Of a stretch of 6,541 nt of DNA, positions 1 to 6,370 are shown piece by piece. The stretch's first letter is position 1. Every line of letters starts with the position of its first letter. Under the pieces are notes generated by a model, which saw nothing but the letters and a program-made list of their open reading frames with translations, had not been told where the DNA came from and made no database searches. This DNA is from an uncultured Desulfovibrionaceae bacterium. Lineage in GTDB: Bacteria > Desulfobacterota > Desulfovibrionia > Desulfovibrionales > Desulfovibrionaceae. Location of the stretch: the NCBI GenBank assembly GCA_947178315.1, contig CAMWXW010000034.1, positions 1 to 6,541 on the forward strand. Reading direction: 5' to 3'. Both the position numbers and the translations under genes were made by a program.

Positions 1-3000
1 ACCTTTCAGCTATTCAAGGTAGTTTACCATTCTGTCATTTCTTTGATGGCTTTAGAACATCTCATGAGATAAATAAAATAGAGATTTTAGATTATGATAC
101 CATTGCTTCTCTTGTAGATTATGATGCAGTTGCTCGATTTAAGGAAAGAGCTCTTAATCCAAATAATCCAGTAGCATATGGTTCTGCTCAAAACTCAGAC
201 ATCTACTTCCAAGGAAGAGAAAGAAGTAATGAGTTCTATAACATGCTCCCTTATATTGTTTTAGAAAATATGAAGCGTGTTGAAAAAATAACAGGAAGAA
301 GATATCGTCTCTTTGATTACTACGGAGCTCCAGAAGCAACTCGAGTAATTATTGCTATGGGTTCTGCTTGTGATACAATTGAGGAAACAGTTGATACTCT
401 TAATGCTCGTGGAGAAAATGTAGGTGTTGTAAAAGTTCACTTATATCGTCCATTCCATGCAGAATCTTTATTACAAGTTATTCCTGCAAGTGCAGAAGTC
501 ATTACTGTTCTTGATAGAACGAAAGAATCTGGTTCATTAGGTGAACCTCTTTATTTAGATGTTGTTGCAGCATTTGCAGAAGCTCGTCTTTCACCTCGTA
601 TTCTTGGTGGTAGATATGGACTTGCTGGTAAAGAATTTACTCCAACAGAAGTTGTCGCAATCTATGCTAATATGGATGCAATGACACCTAAGAATCATTT
701 TACTATTGGTATTACAGATGATATCACCTACACATCATTAGAAGTTAGTGATAATCATGATATCGATGTTGATTCAGAAGGTCTTGTTCAATGCAAGCTT
801 ATAGGGATAGGTTCTGATGGTACAGTTGGAGCTAATAAACAAGCTATCAAAATAGTTGGTGATAATACAGATCTTTATGCTCAAGGTTATTTTTACTACG
901 ATTCAAAAAAAGCTGGTGGATTTACAGTTTCTCACCTTCGCTTTGGTAAAAATAAAATCCGTTCATCTTATCTTGTTCATCATGCAGATTATGTAGCATG
1001 TCATAAGTCTTCATATATCACTCAATATGATATTCTTGATGGAATTAAACAAAATGGTGTTTTCGTCCTCAATGCACCTTGGACAACAGTTGAACAGCTT
1101 GATAAGGAGCTTCCAAAAGCAATACGTAGAATAATAGCTGAAAAAGAAATCAAATTCTATGTTATCGATGCTGTAAAAATTGCTTCCTCTCTTGGATTAG
1201 GTTCTCGTATCAATATGGTAATGCAAACAGCATTCTTCAAATTAACAGAAGTTTTACCTATTGATGAAGCAATTGAGTTACTCAAAAAATCTGTTCGAGA
1301 AACATATGGTAAGAAAGGTGAAGAAGTCGTTGCTATGAATATAAAAGCAATTGATGAATCTCTTGCTAACCTTATAAAAGTTACATATCCAGAGTCTTGG
1401 AAAGATCTTGAGGGCGATGAAGAAAAACAAGATTGTTGTGTAGAGCTTGGTTGTGGTGGTTGTGATTCTCAAGGAGATCGTCCAGAATATATAGTAGAAT
1501 ATGTGGATACTATCAATAGACAAAAAGGTGATGAGCTTCCTGTTTCTGCTATGGCTGTAGATGGTTCAATGCCTCTTGGTACTGCAGCGTATGAGAAACG
1601 TAAAGTTGCTGTTATGATACCTGAATGGGTCATGGATAATTGTATTCAATGTAACCAATGTGCTTTAGTATGTCCTCATGCTACTATACGTCCATTCTTA
1701 GCTACAGATGAGCAGTTAGAGCATAAACCAGATACATTCCAGACATTAAATGCTGTTGGAAAAGGAATGGAGAACTTACACTATCGCATTCAAGTATATC
1801 CTGAAGATTGCTTAGGCTGTTCTGTTTGTGTTGATGTATGTCCTGGTAAAAAAGGCGAGAAAGCATTGGTTATGAAGCCTATCGATGATATCTTTGATGT
1901 AGAAAAAGCAAATCTATCTTTTGCACAACATACATTAGAATATCTAACTCCTGAAAAACGAGATACTGTAAAAGGTTCTCAATTCTATCAACCATTACTA
2001 GAGTTCTCTGGAGCATGTGCTGGTTGTGGAGAAACTCCATATGTAAAACTACTCACACAGCTCTTTGGTGAAGATATGATTATTGCCAATGCAACTGGTT
2101 GTAGTTCTATCTGGGGTGCATCTGCTCCTTCTATGCCATATACAGTTAACTCTGAAGGAAAAGGTCCAGCATGGGCTAACTCTCTCTTTGAAGATAACGC
2201 AGAGTTTGGTTATGGTATCATGTTAGCCTATCTATATAAGAGACAAGGACTTATCAAGAATGTTGAAGCTCTTCTTGCAATGAATCCACCTCAAGAGATA
2301 AAAGAATTCTTTGAAGGTTGGTTGCAAGATAAGAATGATAGAGAGAAATCAAAGCAATATGCAGAGAAAATCTTTGATGTGATAAGTCATGCTAGTGAAG
2401 AACACTATACTCTTATTCAAGCTATTCTAGAGGATGTTGATGTTCTTAGAAAACGTATTATATGGCTTATTGGTGGTGATGGATGGGCATATGATATCGG
2501 ATATGGTGGATTAGATCATGTTCTTGCTATGGGTGAAGATATCAATGTTCTTGTTCTTGATACAGAGGTTTACTCTAATACAGGTGGACAATCATCTAAA
2601 TCAACACCATTAAGTGCGATTGCTAAGTTTGCTGCACGAGGAAAAAGAACATTTAAGAAGGATTTAGGTAGAATATCTATGTGTTATGGATATATCTATG
2701 TTGCTAGCACTTCTCTTATGTCTAAACCTGTACAAGCAGTAAAAGCATTTACAGAAGCTGTTGAGTATGAAGGACCATCTATTGTATTAGCCTATGCACC
2801 TTGTATTGAACATGGTATTAAAAAAGGTCTTGCTCAAATGGCAGAAGAAGAGAAATTGGTTGTTGAAGCTGGATATTGGCCTTTATATAGATATGATCCA
2901 CGTAAACGTGCTATTGGAGAAAGTCCATTGACTATAGAATATAAAGGTGTCGATGAAGAAAAAGTACTTGCTATACTTGAAAAAGAAAATCGATTCAATC

Positions 3001-3116
3001 GACTAAATGCTCTTGCACCAGAAGAAGTAAAAACACTTCATAAAGAACTTGTCAATGAATTACGCTTTAACTATAGTCAGCTACAAGCTATTGCTAATGC
3101 TGAAATAGTGAAGTAA
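1..3116 (+). CDS. nifJ: Pyruvate:ferredoxin (flavodoxin) oxidoreductase, single-chain, 5'-truncated by window edge
   Basis: Converts pyruvate and CoA to acetyl-CoA and CO2, reducing ferredoxin or flavodoxin, in the cytoplasm of anaerobes. The frame is open from base 3 (1037 residues visible). Family members are about 1170-1230 residues, so some 150-190 N-terminal residues lie upstream; the methionine at 243 is internal. Domain I ends with the family motif FFDGFRTSHE (39-68). Two ferredoxin-type CxxCxxCxxxCP motifs lie at 1641-1676 and 1809-1844. The proximal 4Fe-4S cluster ligands are CAGC (cysteines at 2016 and 2025), the Cys of ATGCSS (2100) and the Cys of APCIEHG (2802). The thiamine diphosphate site runs from GDG (2475-2483) to NTGGQ (2577-2591). 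All cluster cysteines are intact and there is no frameshift. An extra Cys-rich stretch at 1431-1466 is unusual. The C-terminus is short after the NRF motif, apparently lacking the long protective extension known from Desulfovibrio africanus. Identification is very secure. Confidence 0.97.
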   Translation, partial: LSAIQGSLPFCHFFDGFRTSHEINKIEILDYDTIASLVDYDAVARFKERALNPNNPVAYGSAQNSDIYFQGRERSNEFYNMLPYIVLENMKRVEKITGRRYRLFDYYGAPEATRVIIAMGSACDTIEETVDTLNARGENVGVVKVHLYRPFHAESLLQVIPASAEVITVLDRTKESGSLGEPLYLDVVAAFAEARLSPRILGGRYGLAGKEFTPTEVVAIYANMDAMTPKNHFTIGITDDITYTSLEVSDNHDIDVDSEGLVQCKLIGIGSDGTVGANKQAIKIVGDNTDLYAQGYFYYDSKKAGGFTVSHLRFGKNKIRSSYLVHHADYVACHKSSYITQYDILDGIKQNGVFVLNAPWTTVEQLDKELPKAIRRIIAEKEIKFYVIDAVKIASSLGLGSRINMVMQTAFFKLTEVLPIDEAIELLKKSVRETYGKKGEEVVAMNIKAIDESLANLIKVTYPESWKDLEGDEEKQDCCVELGCGGCDSQGDRPEYIVEYVDTINRQKGDELPVSAMAVDGSMPLGTAAYEKRKVAVMIPEWVMDNCIQCNQCALVCPHATIRPFLATDEQLEHKPDTFQTLNAVGKGMENLHYRIQVYPEDCLGCSVCVDVCPGKKGEKALVMKPIDDIFDVEKANLSFAQHTLEYLTPEKRDTVKGSQFYQPLLEFSGACAGCGETPYVKLLTQLFGEDMIIANATGCSSIWGASAPSMPYTVNSEGKGPAWANSLFEDNAEFGYGIMLAYLYKRQGLIKNVEALLAMNPPQEIKEFFEGWLQDKNDREKSKQYAEKIFDVISHASEEHYTLIQAILEDVDVLRKRIIWLIGGDGWAYDIGYGGLDHVLAMGEDINVLVLDTEVYSNTGGQSSKSTPLSAIAKFAARGKRTFKKDLGRISMCYGYIYVASTSLMSKPVQAVKAFTEAVEYEGPSIVLAYAPCIEHGIKKGLAQMAEEEKLVVEAGYWPLYRYDPRKRAIGESPLTIEYKGVDEEKVLAILEKENRFNRLNALAPEEVKTLHKELVNELRFNYSQLQAIANAEIVK

Positions 3117-3122
3117 GGAAAG
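3115..3122 (+). promoter_or_regulatory. Ribosome binding site of the 116-residue gene, overlapping the PFOR stop codon
   Basis: AAGGAAAG overlaps the last two bases of the PFOR TAA stop (3114-3116). Its GGA core is seven bases from the ATG at 3127. This supports that start and suggests ribosomes finishing PFOR can re-initiate here. Confidence 0.6.
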
Positions 3123-3126
3123 ACAT

Positions 3127-3477
3127 ATGGAGCAGTTATTACAAGTTCGTGTTATGGTTCAAACTATTGATACAGAACGAGTAGTTACTGCTCTTCCTTA
3201 TATTATCTTGCTCCTGTATCCAGAAGGTGTCCCAAAAAATGGACTTACTATTGACGCCATACTTGATACTATAGTAATATACCAAAAAACAACGGGCTTC
3301 TCTCCCAAAATAGACTCCTATGTGCAGTGTGTTGTGGAAGCGTATACACAATTACAGCGTACTGTTGAAGAGTGGCAACCTGGGAAGGCATCTGCACAGG
3401 CTGTTCTATTGGAGGAGTCGTTGTATAAATTAAATAGTGCCTTAGAGTCTGGTGAGGGAGAGGATTATGTTAAATAA
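3127..3477 (+). CDS. Unrecognised 116-residue protein between PFOR and ssb
   Basis: I do not recognise a family. The ATG at 3127 has a good Shine-Dalgarno site and lies 10 bp after the PFOR stop. The product is small and probably cytoplasmic, with no signal peptide. A hydrophobic run at about residues 19-31 (VVTALPYIILLLY) is too short for a convincing membrane span and looks like a buried helix or strand. The rest is predicted mostly helical, with an acidic tail (ESGEGEDYVK). Cys68 is the only cysteine, and no metal-binding or catalytic motif is visible. Bases 3361-3420 are about 53% G+C, clearly richer than the flanking genes. The 3' end overlaps ssb by 11 bp, so translation of the two is probably coupled, which argues that this is a real gene and perhaps linked to SSB or replication. 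No function is assigned. Confidence 0.75.
   Translation: MEQLLQVRVMVQTIDTERVVTALPYIILLLYPEGVPKNGLTIDAILDTIVIYQKTTGFSPKIDSYVQCVVEAYTQLQRTVEEWQPGKASAQAVLLEESLYKLNSALESGEGEDYVK
3454..3463 (+). promoter_or_regulatory. Ribosome binding site that decides the ssb start
   Basis: A purine-rich GAGGGAGAGG stretch sits 3-9 bases before the ATG at 3467, inside the upstream coding sequence. It supports ATG 3467 rather than the in-frame GTG at 3452, which would lie before this site and would add five residues ahead of the conserved SSB N-terminus. Confidence 0.6.
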
Positions 3478-3886
3478 AGCTATGGTGATTGGTAGACTTG
3501 GTAAAGATCCAGAATTACGATATACTCAGTCTGGTATTCCAGTTGTATCACTAACTATTGCTACATCTGAAGCCTATATGGATAAAGATGGTATAAAGCA
3601 AGAAAAAACAGAATGGCATACAGTAGTCTTTTTTAATAGACAAGCTGAATTATGTGCTCAATTTTTATCTAAAGGGAGTCTTGTTTACGTTGAGGGCTCT
3701 CTACAGACACGTTCTTGGGAAGATACACAAGGACAAAAACGATATACTACAGAAATCAAAGGCAATAGAATTCAATTTTTAGATAGAAAAGGAAGTGTTG
3801 CTCCTGATATGCCTGTTGCTTCTCCAGTAGATAATTTTGAGTCGTTTCCAACAGAAGCAAGTAGTATTGATGACGTACCATTTTAA
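3467..3886 (+). CDS. ssb: Single-stranded DNA-binding protein (SSB)
   Basis: Binds and protects single-stranded DNA in replication, recombination and repair, normally as a homotetramer. The product is 139 residues. The N-terminus MLNKAMVIGRLGKDPELRYT is the classic start of the bacterial SSB OB-fold, which runs to about residue 106. Landmark segments are TEWHTVVFF (48-56) and YVEGSLQTRSW (74-84), with the aromatic residues used for DNA stacking. A short linker of about 25 residues follows, then the C-terminal tip DDVPF that recruits partner proteins. The protein is shorter than the E. coli one (178) because of this linker, and the tip carries two Asp rather than three. The ATG start overlaps the preceding gene by 11 bp, and glnS begins 14 bp after the stop. 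Assignment is secure; whether it is the only SSB in the genome cannot be seen. Confidence 0.97.
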   Translation: MLNKAMVIGRLGKDPELRYTQSGIPVVSLTIATSEAYMDKDGIKQEKTEWHTVVFFNRQAELCAQFLSKGSLVYVEGSLQTRSWEDTQGQKRYTTEIKGNRIQFLDRKGSVAPDMPVASPVDNFESFPTEASSIDDVPF

Positions 3887-3900
3887 TAGGGCAAAAATAT

Positions 3901-5577
3901 ATGCACGAAATACAGGAATCTCTTACTTCTGATTTTATTCGTACTCGTATTAAAAAAGATCTTGAGTTAGGTAAGTGTACCACTGTACATACACGTTTTC
4001 CTCCAGAACCAAATGGATATTTACATATTGGTCATGCAAAATCTATATGTCTTAACTTTGCATTAGCTGAAGAATATAATGGTATATGTAATATACGTAT
4101 GGATGATACCAACCCAGAAAAGGAAAGTGAGGAATACGTAGAAGCAATAATGGAAGATATTAGATGGCTTGGATTTACGCCAGGTAAGAACTTCTTTTTT
4201 GCTTCTGATTATTTTGAAAAACTCTATGAGTTAGCTGAACAACTTATAGAGAAGGGATTAGCATATGTTGACTTTTCTACTCCAGATGAGATGCGTATCA
4301 ATCGTGGAACTCTTGTTGAGGCTGGTGTAGAGAGTCCGTATCGTAATACAAGCGTTGAAGAAAATCTTGCACTTTTTAGAAAAATGAGAGCAGGTGAATT
4401 TGAAGATGGTACTTGTGTGCTACGTGCTAAAATAGATATGTCTTCTCCTAATATCAGTATGAGAGATCCTACAATTTATAGAATTAGACATGCACATCAC
4501 TATAGAACAGGAAATACATGGTGTATTTATCCTATGTATGATTTTACACACTGTATTTCAGATTCTTTTGAAGAGATTTCTCATTCACTTTGTTCTTTAG
4601 AGTTTGAAAATAATCGTGAATTGTATGATTGGTTTTTAGATGTCCTTGAGTTACATAAAGTACAACAAATAGAATTTGCTCGTTTACGGCTTACATATAC
4701 TGTATTGAGTAAAAGAAAGCTTATTCAATTAGTTCAAGAGGGACATGTAGCAGGTTGGGACGATCCAAGAATGCCTACTATACGAGGAATGAAACAACGA
4801 GGATATCCAGCTAGTGCTATACGACAATTTTGTTCTATGATAGGTGTATCAAAAGCAAACAGTATAGTTGACTATGAAGTTTTAGAATATTGTGTACGAG
4901 CAGAGCTTAATGAAGTAGCACCACGTTATATGGCAGTTCGTAATCCTTTGAAAGTAGTTATCACGAACTATCCAGAAGACTCTATTGAAGAGTTAGTGAT
5001 GCCGTTTTTTCCAGAAGATGATTCAAAGGGAACAAGAATAGCTCCATTTAGTAGAGAAATTTATATTGAGCGTGATGATTTCATGGAAAACCCTTCTAAA
5101 AAATATTTTAGACTTGCACCGGGTAAAGAAGTCCGTTTACGTTATGCTTATTATATAACATGCACTGACGTAATCAAAGATGACTCGGGAGAGATAGTAG
5201 AGTTACGGTGTACGTATGATCCAGAAACAAAAGGAGGGACTTCTCCTGATGGAAGAAAGGTAAAAGGTACACTTCATTGGGTTTCTGTACAAAATGCTTT
5301 TCCTATTACGTTACGTAATTATGAACATCTTTTTACTATTCCAAATCCTACAAATCCACCAGATGGAGGAGATTTCTTAGATTATCTTAATCCTACCTCA
5401 TGTGTTGATGAGATAGCATATGCAGAGCCGTATGTTGCTACATTGCCTCAAGAGACTGTTCTACAATTTGAGCGTATAGGATATTATAAATGTGCTTCTC
5501 CTTATGAAGAAGGAACGTCTCCTTGCTTTACTCGAATTACTACATTAAAAGATTCTTTTAGTAAGCAAAAATCGTAG
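3901..5577 (+). CDS. glnS: Glutaminyl-tRNA synthetase (GlnRS)
   Basis: Class I aminoacyl-tRNA synthetase that ligates glutamine to tRNA-Gln using ATP in the cytosol. The 558 residues match the E. coli enzyme length (about 554) and align from end to end from memory. The HIGH signature lies in PEPNGYLHIGH (35-45) and the KMSKS-type loop is VLSKRKL (268-274). Segments typical of GlnRS rather than GluRS include RMDDTNPEKE (66-75), WCIYPMYDFTHCISD (207-221) and GWDDPRMPTIRG (285-296). The C-terminal anticodon-binding beta-barrels are complete, with DGRKVKGTLHWVS and a final FTRITTLKDSF. The start gives the expected short N-terminus before the TTVHTRFPPEPNG block; AGGG at 3888-3891 is a modest ribosome site nine bases upstream. 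The gene lies 14 bp after ssb, probably in the same transcript. This bacterial GlnRS type is generally held to have a eukaryotic origin. Confidence 0.98.
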   Translation: MHEIQESLTSDFIRTRIKKDLELGKCTTVHTRFPPEPNGYLHIGHAKSICLNFALAEEYNGICNIRMDDTNPEKESEEYVEAIMEDIRWLGFTPGKNFFFASDYFEKLYELAEQLIEKGLAYVDFSTPDEMRINRGTLVEAGVESPYRNTSVEENLALFRKMRAGEFEDGTCVLRAKIDMSSPNISMRDPTIYRIRHAHHYRTGNTWCIYPMYDFTHCISDSFEEISHSLCSLEFENNRELYDWFLDVLELHKVQQIEFARLRLTYTVLSKRKLIQLVQEGHVAGWDDPRMPTIRGMKQRGYPASAIRQFCSMIGVSKANSIVDYEVLEYCVRAELNEVAPRYMAVRNPLKVVITNYPEDSIEELVMPFFPEDDSKGTRIAPFSREIYIERDDFMENPSKKYFRLAPGKEVRLRYAYYITCTDVIKDDSGEIVELRCTYDPETKGGTSPDGRKVKGTLHWVSVQNAFPITLRNYEHLFTIPNPTNPPDGGDFLDYLNPTSCVDEIAYAEPYVATLPQETVLQFERIGYYKCASPYEEGTSPCFTRITTLKDSFSKQKS

Positions 5578-5611
5578 CTTTTTGTAGAGAGAAGGTACAG
5601 TATATATATTG

Positions 5612-5625
5612 ATAACTGGAGTTAT
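5612..5625 (+). promoter_or_regulatory. Small dyad enclosing the ribosome binding site of the CYTH gene
   Basis: ATAACT-GG-AGTTAT is a perfect inverted repeat ending directly at the ATG (5626). As RNA it could form a five-pair stem with the loop TGGA, so the GGAG ribosome site would be partly in the loop and partly paired. The stem is weak and A-U rich. A role in translation control is only a possibility. Confidence 0.25.
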
Positions 5626-6114
5626 ATGGAAATAGAGCGTCGATTTTTATTACAGTCAGAAGATAGTATTAAAGAACTCTTACCGACTCTTTCATATAAG
5701 TATATACGACAAGGATATATTTATGTTGATAGAGAAAATAGATCATGTACTCGGGTTCGTATTATCGGAGATGAAGCTTTTCTGACCCTTAAAAAACAGG
5801 TAAGTACTCGTAGTGCATATGAGTTTGAATATCCTATTCCTCATATAGATGCTCTTCATATGCTTGATGTAATGAGACAAGGATATATTATTGAGAAGAA
5901 ACGCTATTATTATACTAGTTCGCAAGGCATGTGTTTTGAAATAGATATCTTTATGGGAGAAAATACGGGCTTATACATTGTAGAAGTAGAGCTACCATAT
6001 GAAGACTTTCTGATAGAGTTGCCTTCGTGGATTGGTCAAGAGATTACAGGAGAAGCGAGATATACAAATGCTTTGCTTGCACAAAATCCTTTTTCACTAT
6101 GGAGTGACCAATAA
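5626..6114 (+). CDS. CYTH-domain protein, triphosphate tunnel metalloenzyme family
   Basis: A 162-residue single-domain CYTH protein, probably a metal-dependent hydrolase of inorganic triphosphate. The N-terminus MEIERRFLL is the ExExK motif of the family with Arg in place of the final Lys. Other tunnel residues are visible: QGYI (29-32), TRVR (42-45), LTLKK (53-57), EFEYP (66-70), IEKKRYYY (89-96), FEIDIF (104-109), VEVEL (119-123) and the closing TGEARYTNALLA (141-152). The order and length match the small bacterial type of Nitrosomonas europaea TTM (about 153 residues), a tripolyphosphatase. It is unlike the longer YgiF type with its CHAD domain, and no CHAD domain follows. Older annotation might call it adenylate cyclase; that is less likely. 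It starts 48 bp after glnS, with GGAG at 5618-5621 only four bases from ATG. The family is secure; the substrate is inferred. Confidence 0.9.
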   Translation: MEIERRFLLQSEDSIKELLPTLSYKYIRQGYIYVDRENRSCTRVRIIGDEAFLTLKKQVSTRSAYEFEYPIPHIDALHMLDVMRQGYIIEKKRYYYTSSQGMCFEIDIFMGENTGLYIVEVELPYEDFLIELPSWIGQEITGEARYTNALLAQNPFSLWSDQ

Positions 6115-6133
6115 TATAGGAAGATATCACAAG

Positions 6134-6161
6134 TCATATCATGTTTTCTTATAGGATATGA
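6134..6161 (+). terminator. Weak hairpin after the CYTH gene, possible transcript end
   Basis: TCATATC (6134-6140) pairs with GATATGA (6155-6161) across a 14-base loop, about 20 bases after the CYTH stop. No T-run follows immediately, although a pyrimidine-rich stretch occurs from about 6178. It is a poor match to an intrinsic terminator, listed because it is the only candidate between the two genes. Confidence 0.2.
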
Positions 6162-6231
6162 TGGAGTTTATATCACGATTTTCCTTTTCTTTTATAGCTT
6201 CTTTTTGAGCTTTTATCTTAGATTGTATTCT

Positions 6232-6259
6232 TTGAGAAACAATAAAAAAGATATATAGA
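6232..6259 (+). promoter_or_regulatory. Candidate sigma-70-like promoter for the last gene
   Basis: TTGAGA (6232-6237) and TATAGA (6254-6259) are spaced by 16 bases, matching the consensus at 5 of 6 and 4 of 6 positions. It would give a leader of about 105 bases before the ATG at 6371. The -10 lies inside a palindrome at 6251-6268. In such AT-rich DNA, matches of this quality occur by chance, so the call is tentative. Confidence 0.25.
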
Positions 6260-6268
6260 CCTATATAT
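6251..6268. repeat. Perfect palindrome in the intergenic region
   Basis: ATATATAG (6251-6258) and CTATATAT (6261-6268) are exact reverse complements around a two-base centre. With a single unpaired T at 6269 the match extends three more pairs (AAG 6248-6250 with CTT 6270-6272). It could be a regulator site over the candidate -10 box, or simply low-complexity AT sequence. Confidence 0.4.
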
Positions 6269-6301
6269 TCTTATAAAAATACCGTAATAGTCTTTGTATG
6301 A

Positions 6302-6332
6302 AGTATTATATTTGCAAGTTATGCAAAATACT
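6302..6332 (+). repeat. Imperfect inverted repeat (hairpin) upstream of the last gene
   Basis: TTTGCA (6311-6316) and TGCAAA (6322-6327) form six pairs around the loop AGTTA. After a four-base bulge (TATA, 6307-6310), AGTAT (6302-6306) pairs with ATACT (6328-6332), giving 11 pairs in all. It ends 38 bases before the ATG at 6371. No T-run follows, so a terminator is unlikely. It may be a leader structure or a dimeric regulator site. Confidence 0.4.
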
Positions 6333-6370
6333 ATGATGTATGCTCATTCCCTAAAAGGCAGTGCACGATT

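Noticed and set aside
243..245. ATG at 243 as the start of the PFOR gene
   Set aside because: The same frame is open from base 3 and encodes the conserved PFOR motif FFDGFRTSHE and the NPVAYGSAQNSDIYFQG block upstream, so 243 is an internal methionine.
1278..1523. 81-codon minus-strand open frame inside PFOR
   Set aside because: It lies wholly antisense to well-conserved PFOR coding sequence and its translation looks like low-complexity shadow. The other short antisense frames under ssb, glnS and CYTH were dismissed for the same reason.
3452..3466. GTG at 3452 as the ssb start
   Set aside because: It adds five residues not typical of SSB and overlaps the purine-rich ribosome site. ATG 3467 gives the standard MLNKAMVIGRLG start.
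5563..5583. Possible terminator at the glnS end: AAGC and GCTT followed by T residues
   Set aside because: The stem is only four pairs, overlaps the glnS stop codon, and AT-rich sequence gives many such matches.
5582..5610. Promoter-like pair TTGTAG (5582-5587) and TATATT (5605-5610), 17 bases apart, before the CYTH gene
   Set aside because: The -35 is poor, and transcription would begin only about eight bases before the ATG, leaving no room for the ribosome site at 5618-5621.
6115..6258. Continuation of the CYTH frame for 47 codons after its TAA, with a hydrophobic translation
   Set aside because: It has no start codon and no readthrough signal, the CYTH domain is already complete at the TAA, and the hydrophobicity simply mirrors the T-rich strand.
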